A DNA stretch of 28,905 nucleotides from Ruminococcaceae bacterium UBA5450 (GTDB lineage Bacteria > Bacillota > Clostridia > Oscillospirales > Acutalibacteraceae): NCBI GenBank assembly GCA_002424295.1, contig DIQY01000092.1:1-28905 (forward strand), in the 5' to 3' direction. Shown piece by piece: positions 22,250-28,905 of this stretch. Position 1 is the stretch's first letter. Each line of letters begins with the position of its first letter. The translations under genes and the position numbers were made by a program. The notes below the pieces were generated by a model, which saw nothing but the letters and a program-made list of their open reading frames with translations, was not told where the DNA came from and made no database searches.

Positions 22250-23974
22250 ATGAAAACACGTCGGCAGGGATTTTTAAAAGGAGCAGCAATCCTGATGGGC
22301 GCTGTAGCGATCGTAAAACTTCTCGGAGCTTTTTTTAAGATTCCACTGAGCTGGATCTTAACTCCAGTGGGAATGTCTTATTTTGGCAGCGCATATTCAT
22401 TGTATTTTCCAATTTACAGCTTATCGGCGGCAGGATTTCCAGTGGCGATTTCCCATCTTGTCAGTGAATGTTGTGCAAAAGGAAGATTTCGCGATGTTCG
22501 TATCATTCATCAGATTTCGGTCAAGCTATTCCTATGTGTTGGGCTTTTTGGCTTTGCACTGATGCTCCTTTTGGCACCGCCGTATGCACAGCTGTCATCT
22601 GCCGGACAGGCAAGAAGTTTGCTGCCGGCAATTTGGGCATTGGCACCGAGCATCTTTTTTTGCAGCATGATTTCGGTTTACAGAGGATTTTATGAGGGAT
22701 TAAGAGATATGGTCCCTACAGCAGTTTCTCAAATTTTAGAGGCACTTTGCCGATTGATTTTTGGGCTTGCTTTTTCGATTAAGACTGTGCAGATTGCCGC
22801 ACAGGAGTATGCAGCGAGCAAGACCGTTTGGGGCGTCTCGCAGCCTACAGAGGAATATGCACGCTTAGCGGCACTCCCAATGGCAGCTGCCGGGGCAATT
22901 TTCGGCGTGACGATCGGCAGCGTGGTTAGTTTCTTTTATCTCTGGTGCCATTATCGAAAGACTGGGGATGGGATTACAGAGCAGCAGATCGCAGCTTCTC
23001 CGAAAGCGTCGGAACCGAAACTACTCCTTAAAAATTTATGGCATATGGCACTGCCTGTAGCGTTGGGATCATTGGCGGTCAATCTTTCTACTTTGGCAGA
23101 TGCAGCGTGGCTGAATGCAGGTCTGCGGATTTTAATGGGAAAGAACGCCGCTTCTTTATTAACCCAGTATGCAGGAGAACTGCCTGCGGAAGTGATTCGT
23201 TTGGGAGAAGTCCCCTCTTATCTTTATGGGTGCTTTACAAATGCGACCACTCTGTTTTTGCTGATTCCAACGCTTACTCAGGCGCTTGGGATCAGTGCAC
23301 TTCCGAATGTTACTGCCGCGTGGGCAGCGGACTCCAAAAAACAAATTGCAAATTCTTTAAAACTGGTTTTTAGCGTCGCTGCGCTTTTGGCAATTCCGGC
23401 GGGACTTGGAATGTCTTTTCTGGCAAAACCGATCTGTACATTTCTTTATGGACCACAAAACGCTCCGGGAATCACAGGAAAAATTTTGTTTTATCTCGGC
23501 TTTGCCGCAATCTTTTCTGCACTCGGCACTTCGGTTAACAGTTTGCTGCAGGCGGTAGGAAGAGCCGATATTCCTGTTAAAATTCTTGGAGCCGGGTTAC
23601 TGGTGAAGGTAATCATGAACTGGGTTCTGGTGCCTATGCCGCAGTGGAATGTGCTGGGGGCAGCACTCAGCACACTTTTGAGCTATTTCGTTATTTTGGT
23701 ACTCGGACTTCATTTTTTGCACAAAGTCACAGGGGTTCAGATGCAAATCTCTTCATTGCTTTGGAAACCAATATTGGGCGGAATCTGCTGTGTAGCAGTT
23801 GCCCTAACAACTGAAAAGATACTTAGCAGATATTTTCACATATCTGTTGCCGTTTTGGCCGCTATTTTGGCCGCAGTGGTTGTATATCTGCTGATTTGTG
23901 TAATCCTACATGCGTTTCCGCATGAGGTCGCAAAGAAACGCAGATTTCGGAAAAAAAAGAAGGATTGTACTTGA
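22250..23974 (+). CDS. SpoVB/YabM-like polysaccharide flippase (MOP/MurJ superfamily)
   Basis: Polytopic membrane protein of 574 residues with about 14 hydrophobic segments, of the MATE-like MOP superfamily that moves lipid-linked sugars across the membrane. The start GAAILMGAVAIVKLLGAFFKIPLSWILTP is characteristic of the SpoVB/YtgP group, and VYRGFYEGLRDMVPTAVSQILEAL is another recognisable segment. SpoVB in Bacillus is needed for spore cortex formation. The position directly before mazG and yabO also matches Bacillus yabM, a SpoVB paralogue, so I give no symbol. The C-terminal tail is very basic (KKRRFRKKKK). The ATG at 22250 has AAGAGGA (22238-22243) at 6 nt. No convincing SigE or SigA promoter was found directly upstream. 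Confidence 0.85.
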   Translation: MKTRRQGFLKGAAILMGAVAIVKLLGAFFKIPLSWILTPVGMSYFGSAYSLYFPIYSLSAAGFPVAISHLVSECCAKGRFRDVRIIHQISVKLFLCVGLFGFALMLLLAPPYAQLSSAGQARSLLPAIWALAPSIFFCSMISVYRGFYEGLRDMVPTAVSQILEALCRLIFGLAFSIKTVQIAAQEYAASKTVWGVSQPTEEYARLAALPMAAAGAIFGVTIGSVVSFFYLWCHYRKTGDGITEQQIAASPKASEPKLLLKNLWHMALPVALGSLAVNLSTLADAAWLNAGLRILMGKNAASLLTQYAGELPAEVIRLGEVPSYLYGCFTNATTLFLLIPTLTQALGISALPNVTAAWAADSKKQIANSLKLVFSVAALLAIPAGLGMSFLAKPICTFLYGPQNAPGITGKILFYLGFAAIFSALGTSVNSLLQAVGRADIPVKILGAGLLVKVIMNWVLVPMPQWNVLGAALSTLLSYFVILVLGLHFLHKVTGVQMQISSLLWKPILGGICCVAVALTTEKILSRYFHISVAVLAAILAAVVVYLLICVILHAFPHEVAKKRRFRKKKKDCT

Positions 23975-23999
23975 AAAAACTGTAAAGATACGGTAAAAT
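23971..23999 (+). promoter_or_regulatory. Promoter of mazG-hup
   Basis: TTGAAA at 23971-23976, 17-bp spacer and TAAAAT at 23994-23999. The -35 overlaps the stop codon of the upstream flippase gene. Confidence 0.75.
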
Positions 24000-24041
24000 A
24001 AAAATACCCAGTTTTTGAATCAAAGGGGGAAGCATCTTCTG

Positions 24042-24713
24042 ATGGCTTTTTCGATTAAAGAACATTACGATTTTCAGGATATGCTGGAGATCATGAAGAT
24101 CCTGCGGGCACCGAATGGCTGCCCATGGGACCGGGAGCAGGATCATCATTCCATTCGCAATAATTTTATCGAAGAAACTTATGAGGCGGTTGAAGCCATT
24201 GATACAGATAATGTCGACCTTATGCGCGAGGAGCTAGGTGATGTTTTGCTGCAGGTGCTTTTTCACTGTCAGATTGAAAGTGAAAAAGGAAATTTTACTT
24301 TTGCCGATGTGGTAGATGAATTGGCACATAAGATGATTGAACGTCATCCGCATGTTTTTTCTACGGTAAAAGTCAATTCTTCTAAAGAGGTTCTCAAAAA
24401 TTGGGATGTGATTAAGAATCATACCAAACATCGGGATTCTGGTTCTGAGATATTAAAAGCAGTTTCACCGGCATTGCCTGCACTGATGCGTGCAGCAAAA
24501 GTACAAAAGAAAGCTCAGAAACTTGGCTTCCCAGAAGAAATCAAAGCAGAAAAAAACGAAAAAACAATTTCGCCGGAAAAAGCTGGAGCGTATTTGTTTG
24601 AAGCAGTTCGGGCTGTCAAAAGAGCCGGCGTAGAGCCGGAAGAAATGCTCTCCAAAGAAACAGAAGAATACCTTTTGAGGTATGAGTCATGGGAAAAATC
24701 TTCCGGAAAATAA
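24042..24713 (+). CDS. mazG: MazG-type nucleoside triphosphate pyrophosphohydrolase with degenerate C-terminal domain
   Basis: Hydrolyses NTPs or dNTPs to monophosphate and pyrophosphate; it cleans nucleotide pools and, in E. coli, affects (p)ppGpp. 224 residues. The N-terminal MazG domain is intact: GCPWDREQDHHSI at 26-38, the metal-binding EETYE at 44-48 and EELGD at 63-67. The second domain begins normally (LPALMRAAKVQKKAQKLGF) but is shortened. Where a canonical MazG has a second EExxE and ELGD, this one reads PEKAGAYLFEAVRAVKRAG, without the acidic cluster. Only the first domain should be catalytic. The ATG at 24042 follows AAAGGGGGA (24022-24030) at 11 nt. It corresponds to the MazG part of Bacillus YabN; the YabN methylase-like domain is absent. 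Confidence 0.92.
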   Translation: MAFSIKEHYDFQDMLEIMKILRAPNGCPWDREQDHHSIRNNFIEETYEAVEAIDTDNVDLMREELGDVLLQVLFHCQIESEKGNFTFADVVDELAHKMIERHPHVFSTVKVNSSKEVLKNWDVIKNHTKHRDSGSEILKAVSPALPALMRAAKVQKKAQKLGFPEEIKAEKNEKTISPEKAGAYLFEAVRAVKRAGVEPEEMLSKETEEYLLRYESWEKSSGK

Positions 24714-24785
24714 GATGGTTTGTTCTCGGCCTTTGCCGATGAATATGAAAGGAAATTGCTAGAAATTTTAGGAGGTAAAAAGATT

Positions 24786-25061
24786 ATGAACAAAACGGAA
24801 TTGATCGCTGCCGTAGCAGAAAAGGCTAATCTTTCTAAAAAGGACGCAGACAGTGCAATCGCTGCTGTCATTGATACTGTCGTAGAAACTGTTGCAAAAG
24901 AAGATAAGGTTCAGCTGGTAGGTTTTGGTACTTTTGAGTGCCGTCATCGCAGTGCTCGTAAAGGCCGCGATCCCCGTACCAATAAAGAGATCGAAATCCC
25001 TGCTTCCAAGATTCCGGCATTTAAGGCTGGCAAAGCGTTTAAGGACGCAGTTTCTAAGTAG
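24786..25061 (+). CDS. hup: HU-family histone-like DNA-binding protein
   Basis: Abundant nucleoid protein that binds and bends DNA as a dimer. 91 residues, standard HU size. The N-terminal MNKTELIAAVAEKANLSKKDA is typical and the signature GFGTFECRHRSARKGRDPRT is at about 46-65. The DNA-intercalating proline of the beta arm is in the RDPRT segment. ATG at 24786, with AGGAGG at 24770-24775 (10-nt spacing). It sits 72 bp after mazG, probably in the same transcript, and is followed by a strong terminator that would set apart this highly expressed gene. The longer reading from 24720 is unlikely. Confidence 0.96.
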   Translation: MNKTELIAAVAEKANLSKKDADSAIAAVIDTVVETVAKEDKVQLVGFGTFECRHRSARKGRDPRTNKEIEIPASKIPAFKAGKAFKDAVSK

Positions 25062-25076
25062 GCGAATGATGAATGC

Positions 25077-25122
25077 GGCAGTGATGTGATTTTTTTAAAT
25101 CATATTGCTGCCTTTTATTTTT
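25077..25122 (+). terminator. Strong intrinsic terminator after hup
   Basis: 16-pair stem (25077-25092 with 25097-25112, three wobbles), TTTT loop, then TTTTATTTTT. The rqcP SD begins just beyond, so rqcP depends on readthrough or an unseen promoter. Confidence 0.9.
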
Positions 25123-25141
25123 GAAAGAAGGAGACGGCAAA

Positions 25142-25396
25142 ATGCGTCTTGATAAATATCTGAAAGTTTCCAGGCTGGTTAAACGGCGTACCGTTGCAAA
25201 TGAAGCTTGTGATGCCGGAAAAGTTCTGGTCAATCAAAAGCCGGCGCGAGCCTCTTATGACGTAAAAGAAGGAGATCTTTTGGAGATTACACTCGGCTCA
25301 AAAATGATTCGGGCAAAAGTGCTGTCGGTTCAGGAATATGCGACAAAAGATTATGCGGGAACCATGTATCAAATTCTGGAGGATTCCCAGTCTTAA
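25142..25396 (+). CDS. rqcP: S4-domain ribosome-associated quality-control protein RqcP
   Basis: Orthologue-like match to Bacillus RqcP (YabO), which stabilises the peptidyl-tRNA on stalled 50S subunits while RqcH adds C-terminal alanine tails. 84 residues, almost wholly an S4 RNA-binding fold: MRLDKYLKVSRLVKRRTVANE at the start, then GKVLVNQKPARASYDVKEGD. The N-terminal LDKYLK and LVKRRT match the family very closely. ATG at 25142 with GAAGGAG (25127-25133) at 8 nt; an in-frame ATG at 25121 is less likely. It follows mazG and hup as in the yab region, but yabP, yabQ and divIC do not follow. About 120 bp with no recognised feature separate it from the next terminator. Confidence 0.93.
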   Translation: MRLDKYLKVSRLVKRRTVANEACDAGKVLVNQKPARASYDVKEGDLLEITLGSKMIRAKVLSVQEYATKDYAGTMYQILEDSQS

Positions 25397-25516
25397 CAGT
25401 CTTAATTGATTCACAGCAATTACAGGAAAAACAAAATTTGAGCGTCATTTCGTTCCGTATTTTTTTAAAAACTTCTTAAAATTCGACTTGATATTTTACG
25501 CTAAAATTCGAAATAT

Positions 25517-25552
25517 AAAAATCGGCATGATAAAGCATCATGCCGATTTTTT
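25517..25552. terminator. Bidirectional terminator between rqcP and the minus-strand zinc-ribbon gene
   Basis: Perfect 15-bp palindromic stem (25517-25531 with 25537-25551), AAAGC loop, T-tracts on both strands. The convergent gene ends at 25574. Confidence 0.92.
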
Positions 25553-25573
25553 AAGATCAAATATTTTTACGGA

Positions 25574-25963
25574 TTAGGTTTTCTTTACAAACACGGTTTG
25601 GCATTTCGGACAGGTAATTTCAATTTTACCCTGTCCTTTTGGAACACGAAGGGTGGCTTTGCATTTTGGACAGTGAAAATACCGGTGTGTTTTGTCTTTT
25701 TGATGTCTAGAAAAACTTAAGATGCGGCTGGAGATAGGACTCCAGACTCCCAGAAAAGCCTGATTTTCCGCCCAGCGTTTTTCGTGATTGCGCGAAAACA
25801 TTCGAAAAAAGGCCCAAATGATAACGGCAAACCCGAGGTAATAAAGGAACCATAAGCCGGTTAGCTGACCAATGAGGGCAAGAATCATATAAAGAACCAG
25901 TAAAGCAATATTTAATTGGTCGGTACCGTGTCGCCCATACATAAATTTTTGAAGCCAATTCAT
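25574..25963 (-). CDS. Membrane protein with C-terminal zinc ribbon, unknown function
   Basis: 129-residue protein. The N-terminus MNWLQKFMYGRHGTDQLN recalls a conserved clostridial family. Two close hydrophobic segments follow (about 18-35 and 38-55). Then comes a basic stretch, and a C-terminal ribbon CPKC ... CPKC with TLRVPKGQGKIEITC between the two knuckles. No activity is known to me. ATG at 25963 is preferred, with an SD-like AAGGGA about 12 nt upstream. The in-frame ATG at 26080 lies upstream of the predicted minus promoter (25998-26026), so the longer 168-residue reading is unlikely. It is divergent from the alanyl-tRNA editing gene. The cytosolic ribbon and conserved MYGR start suggest a small adaptor at the membrane, which is inference. 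Confidence 0.8.
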   Translation of the reverse strand: MNWLQKFMYGRHGTDQLNIALLVLYMILALIGQLTGLWFLYYLGFAVIIWAFFRMFSRNHEKRWAENQAFLGVWSPISSRILSFSRHQKDKTHRYFHCPKCKATLRVPKGQGKIEITCPKCQTVFVKKT

Positions 25964-25997
25964 CAGAAAAAACATTCCCTTCGTCACTATTGAAATG

Positions 25998-26026
25998 ATT
26001 GTAACGCCAATGCTTGTGAAAAACAA
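25998..26026 (-). promoter_or_regulatory. Probable promoter of the minus-strand zinc-ribbon gene
   Basis: Read on minus: TTGTTT (26026-26021), 17-bp spacer, TACAAT (26003-25998). It places the start of transcription about 28 nt before the ATG at 25963. Confidence 0.5.
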
Positions 26027-26100
26027 TCCCTTTTTAAAAGGATTCATAAAAAGTTCAAGATGCTGGAAAGCTTTTCCCAAATTGAATAATTCTAAAATAG

Positions 26101-26129
26101 AATTTATGAAATCTTATTTTGCTTATAAT
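26101..26129 (+). promoter_or_regulatory. Possible promoter of the alanyl-tRNA editing gene
   Basis: Perfect -10 TATAAT at 26124-26129, 40 bp before the ATG at 26169. The matching -35 (AATTTA at 26101-26106) is poor. Confidence 0.4.
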
Positions 26130-26168
26130 GGAAAAAGAACTGTTCAAAAAGACGAAAGAGGAATTATC

Positions 26169-27323
26169 ATGAAAACAGAGACAATTTATTATGAGGAACC
26201 ATATTGCAGGCGCTTTCGGGGAAAAGTTCTCTCCTGTGAAACAAAAGGGAAAACCTGGCAGGTAGAGCTTGACCGTACTGCTTTTTATCCGGAAGGGGGA
26301 GGCCAACCGGGGGATCAGGGAGTCCTTGATACGGTCAATGTGTTAGATACAAAAGAAAAGGACGGCGTTATCTTTCATGAGACGGACCGTCCTTTAAAAG
26401 AGGGCTCTTATGTGACGGGCGGAATTAATTGGCCGCTTCGTCTTTCCAGAATGCAGGAGCATACAGGAGAACATATTGTATCGGGAATGATTCATCGGCT
26501 GTTTGGCTTTAATAATGTGGGATTTCATATGGGCAGCGAATGTGTTACGCTGGATTTGGACGGCGTTTTAACACAGGATCAGCTGCATATTGTAGAGTTG
26601 ATGGCAAACGATGCGGTCTACCAAAATAAAAAGGTAGAAATCACCTATCCGAGCGAGGAAGAACTAAAAAAGATTGATTATCGCAGCAAAAAGGAATTGA
26701 CAGGGGCAGTGCGAATTGTAACGATTCCGGGTTACGATGTTTGTGCCTGCTGTGGAACACATGTTTCTCATACCGGAGAGATCGGAGCAATTAAACTGAT
26801 CGGCTTTTTGCATTATAAAGGTGGAATTCGGATCAGCATGCTCTGCGGAATTCGGGCAATGCAGGATTATGAAGTGAAGCAAAACAGCGTAGCAGCCGTC
26901 AGCGCCCTCCTTTCTGCAAAACCTGGAGAAATTGCAAAGGCTGTCGAACGCCTAAAAGAAAGTGAAACACAGCTTCGTCAGGAAAATGCTGAATTTCGGC
27001 ATCAGTTCTTGGAGATGAAAGCCAAAGCACTGGTCCCTCAAAACGGAGCTTTTTGTGTCTTTGAAAAGGGCTTAAAAGGGGACGACCTGCGCGGCTTTTG
27101 TCTGGAGCTAAAGAAAAAGAGCCGTTTGGCGGCTGTTTTTAGCGGGGAAAACGGAAGATATCAGTATGCACTTTCTTCGGACGATGATTCCCGCATGGTT
27201 GGAAAGGCACTCAATGCAGCTCTTCATGGCCGTGGGGGAGGAAAACCAGAATTAGTACAGGGAAGCGTACAGGCAGAAGAAGAAAAAATCAAAGCTTATT
27301 TTCAAAAGCTCAGTGAAAAATAG
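26169..27323 (+). CDS. AlaX-type alanyl-tRNA editing protein with DHHA1 domain
   Basis: Free-standing relative of the AlaRS editing domain that deacylates Ser- or Gly-tRNA(Ala), protecting translation fidelity. 384 residues, the long AlaX form. The N-terminal beta-barrel part carries TAFYPEGGGQPGDQG at about 37-51. The zinc site is complete: H98 and H102 (HTGEH), then C194 and H198 in CCGTH. A coiled segment at about 285-320 leads into a DHHA1 domain with the HGRGGGKPELVQGS motif near the end. The aminoacylation domain is absent, so this is not AlaRS. The ATG at 26169 has AGAGG about 7 nt upstream; a longer reading from 25995 crosses the divergent promoter region and is rejected. A terminator follows. 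Confidence 0.92.
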   Translation: MKTETIYYEEPYCRRFRGKVLSCETKGKTWQVELDRTAFYPEGGGQPGDQGVLDTVNVLDTKEKDGVIFHETDRPLKEGSYVTGGINWPLRLSRMQEHTGEHIVSGMIHRLFGFNNVGFHMGSECVTLDLDGVLTQDQLHIVELMANDAVYQNKKVEITYPSEEELKKIDYRSKKELTGAVRIVTIPGYDVCACCGTHVSHTGEIGAIKLIGFLHYKGGIRISMLCGIRAMQDYEVKQNSVAAVSALLSAKPGEIAKAVERLKESETQLRQENAEFRHQFLEMKAKALVPQNGAFCVFEKGLKGDDLRGFCLELKKKSRLAAVFSGENGRYQYALSSDDDSRMVGKALNAALHGRGGGKPELVQGSVQAEEEKIKAYFQKLSEK

Positions 27324-27327
27324 AACA

Positions 27328-27358
27328 AAAAAGGGACGGAATTTTCCGTCCCTTTTTG
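27328..27358. terminator. Bidirectional terminator between the AlaX and metH genes
   Basis: 13-pair stem (27328-27340 with 27345-27357) with T-runs on both strands. Convergent genes end at 27323 and 27368. Confidence 0.92.
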
Positions 27359-27367
27359 TTTTAAGAT

Positions 27368-28905
27368 TTATTTGTGAAAGATTTTTTCTGCATAGCGGAC
27401 GCTGCCCATTGCATCTTTTCCATAGAAATCCGCATGAATTTTTTCTGCATATTGAGGATTTAAAACGGCGCCGCCGACCATCACTTTGCATTTTGGAGCC
27501 TTTTGGTGGAGCAGTTCGATGGTTTCTTCCATATTGACGACGGTTGTAGTCATCAGTGCGGAAAGTCCGCAGAGTTTCACCTGATTTTGCTGGACTGCTT
27601 TGAGAATTTTCTGTGGGTCAACGTCTTTTCCTAAATCAATTACATCGTATCCGTAGTTTTCCAAAAGCACTTTAACAATGTTTTTTCCAATGTCATGGAT
27701 ATCCCCCTTGACGGTAGCAAGAACAATTTTCGCTTTCTTTTGAGTGGAACCTGATTTTTTCATTTCATTTTGCAGAACTTCAAAGGCAGATTTGGCCGCT
27801 TCTGCGCTCATCAAAAGCTGCGGCAGAAATAGGGTGCCCTCTTCGAAGTCTTTTCCGACTTTATCGAGTGCGGGCATCAGATGTTGATTGATGATTTTAA
27901 GCGGAGAGATTCCCTCGCTTAAAAGTGCCGCCGCTGTGTCGTGCGCACTTTCTTTAAGCCCCTTTTCGATTGCTTTTCGAAAAGCATCTTGAAGGTCATT
28001 CGGAGCAATTCCTTTTTCAGAAACAGAAATTAAGACCTTTTGGGAGATCGTTTTTTGCGGCTTTACATCTTTATAGGCATTGATGTATTCCATGCACTGT
28101 GCGTCAAATCCCATCAGTGCGTTGTAAGAGCGAAAGGCATCCATCATAGCACCGTTGTTTGGATTCATGATAGCGGCGGAAAGGCCGGCTTGCATTGCCG
28201 TTATAAAGAAAGCAGCGTTGATCTTTTCCCGGCAGGGAAGGCCAAAAGAAATATTGGATACACCAAGCGATGTTTTCATTCCCAGCTCTTCATGGACGCG
28301 GCGAAGTGTTTCCAATGTAACGGCGGCGCTTTTCTGTCCGGCAGAAATCGTCATTGCAAGGGCGTCAATGATTAAATCTTTTTTTGGAATCCCGTATTTT
28401 TGTGCTTCTTTTAAAATCTTTTCAGCGATTTTAATCCGACCATCGGCAGTTTCCGGAATTCCGGATTCATCCAGTGTTAAAGCGATGACAACACCGCCGT
28501 ATTTTTTGACTAAAGGAAAGATGGAATCCATGACTTCCTGTTTGCCGTTTACGCTGTTGATGAGAGGCTTCCCATTATAAATGCGAAGTGCGTTTTCCAT
28601 TGCGGCAGAGTCGCTGGTATCGAGCTGCAAAGGAAGATCGGTGATCCCCTGCAAGGCTTTTGTGATCTCAGGAAGAAGATTTTTTTCATCAATATCCGGA
28701 AGACCGACGTTAACATCCAGCACATCGGCACCGTTTTCCTGTTGTGTGATTCCTTCCCGCAAAATATAATCGTTATCGTTTTCCCGCAGTGCTTGCTGAA
28801 AACGTTTTTTCCCGGTAGGGTTGATTCGTTCCCCAATAAGAATTGTGCGATCCTTTAGGAAAACAGCGTGACTATAGCTCGAAATGACAGTCTCATCGTG
28901 GACGG
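27368..28905 (-). CDS. metH: Cobalamin-dependent methionine synthase (MetH-like), 5' end beyond the window
   Basis: Transfers the methyl group of 5-methyltetrahydrofolate to homocysteine through cobalamin. The frame is open to the right edge, so 511 C-terminal residues are visible and the N-terminal part, presumably the homocysteine-binding domain, is outside. Visible order: a pterin-binding domain starting ILIGERINPTGKK and then GADVLDVNVGLPDIDE; the helical cobalamin cap domain; and a B12 Rossmann domain with the ligand motif DIHDIG (DxHxxG), followed by a final VGGAVLNPQ. The protein stops right after the B12 domain, with no AdoMet reactivation domain, unlike E. coli MetH. This short layout is common in clostridia, where reactivation must come from another protein. 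A corrinoid methyltransferase of another pathway is a less likely alternative. Confidence 0.88.
   Translation of the reverse strand, partial: VHDETVISSYSHAVFLKDRTILIGERINPTGKKRFQQALRENDNDYILREGITQQENGADVLDVNVGLPDIDEKNLLPEITKALQGITDLPLQLDTSDSAAMENALRIYNGKPLINSVNGKQEVMDSIFPLVKKYGGVVIALTLDESGIPETADGRIKIAEKILKEAQKYGIPKKDLIIDALAMTISAGQKSAAVTLETLRRVHEELGMKTSLGVSNISFGLPCREKINAAFFITAMQAGLSAAIMNPNNGAMMDAFRSYNALMGFDAQCMEYINAYKDVKPQKTISQKVLISVSEKGIAPNDLQDAFRKAIEKGLKESAHDTAAALLSEGISPLKIINQHLMPALDKVGKDFEEGTLFLPQLLMSAEAAKSAFEVLQNEMKKSGSTQKKAKIVLATVKGDIHDIGKNIVKVLLENYGYDVIDLGKDVDPQKILKAVQQNQVKLCGLSALMTTTVVNMEETIELLHQKAPKCKVMVGGAVLNPQYAEKIHADFYGKDAMGSVRYAEKIFHK

Noticed and set aside
24729..24742. Small hairpin TCGGC-CTTT-GCCGA between mazG and hup as a terminator
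   Set aside because: The stem is only 5 bp with no T-tract, so mazG and hup are treated as one transcript.
25995..26168. N-terminal extension of the AlaX protein
   Set aside because: It runs through the divergent promoter region and ahead of the SD at about 26157-26163; the family start fits the ATG at 26169.
1..28905. Mobile elements, CRISPR arrays, tRNA or rRNA genes
   Set aside because: No transposase, integrase, direct-repeat array or tRNA-like sequence was recognised on either strand. The content is ordinary chromosomal core.

Overview
The window looks like chromosomal core sequence from a spore-forming, anaerobic, low-to-moderate GC Clostridia-type Firmicute, plausibly of the Oscillospirales/Ruminococcaceae kind. 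The support is the sporulation regulator SpoIIID, a SpoVB-type flippase, HemZ, CdaA/CdaR, an EFR1-type flavodoxin-ferredoxin, a MetH without a reactivation domain, strong AGGAGG-type Shine-Dalgarno (SD) sites and many ATGA gene overlaps. I see no phage, transposon, CRISPR, rRNA or tRNA, and no gene-free stretch above 300 bp. The taxonomic placement is inference.

Layout. 1-2000: a stand-alone KdpD-like universal stress domain protein, convergent with yihY-spoIIID. 2000-7000: a MATE exporter, then a Leloir operon galK-galT-galE closed by a terminator. 7000-10850: an apparent operon of Fe-alcohol dehydrogenase, ispD, ispF, a small DUF3343 (putative S/Se carrier) protein and a cysteine desulfurase. 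10850-13250: cdaA-cdaR (cyclic di-AMP synthesis) with its own promoter and terminator. 13270-20690: recJ, bifunctional rel, a metallo-beta-lactamase-fold hydrolase, hemZ and a uridine-kinase-like nucleoside kinase, tightly packed. 20700-22170: a monocistronic zinc-ribbon protein and an EFR1 ferredoxin. 22200-25400: a SpoVB-like flippase, mazG, hup (HU) and rqcP (yabO), which resembles the Bacillus yabM-yabN-yabO neighbourhood but lacks yabP-yabQ-divIC. 25500-28905: a membrane zinc-ribbon protein (minus), an AlaX-type alanyl-tRNA editing protein (plus) and the 3' two thirds of a metH-like gene (minus, cut by the window edge).

Functional themes are galactose entry into central metabolism, isoprenoid precursor synthesis beside a sulfur-mobilising pair, two nucleotide second-messenger systems (c-di-AMP and (p)ppGpp), translation quality control (RqcP, AlaX) and sporulation. 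Convergent gene pairs share single long palindromic terminators at 721-757, 25517-25552 and 27328-27358. Five promoters carry an extended -10 (TGn before the -10 hexamer).

The parts most worth a second look are the DUF3343/cysteine desulfurase pair, whose SD lies inside a compound hairpin; an operator-like dyad at the start site of the zinc-ribbon gene; a long inverted repeat in the 3' end of the nucleoside kinase gene; and the rearranged yab neighbourhood. I did not find a clearly unprecedented multi-gene system.
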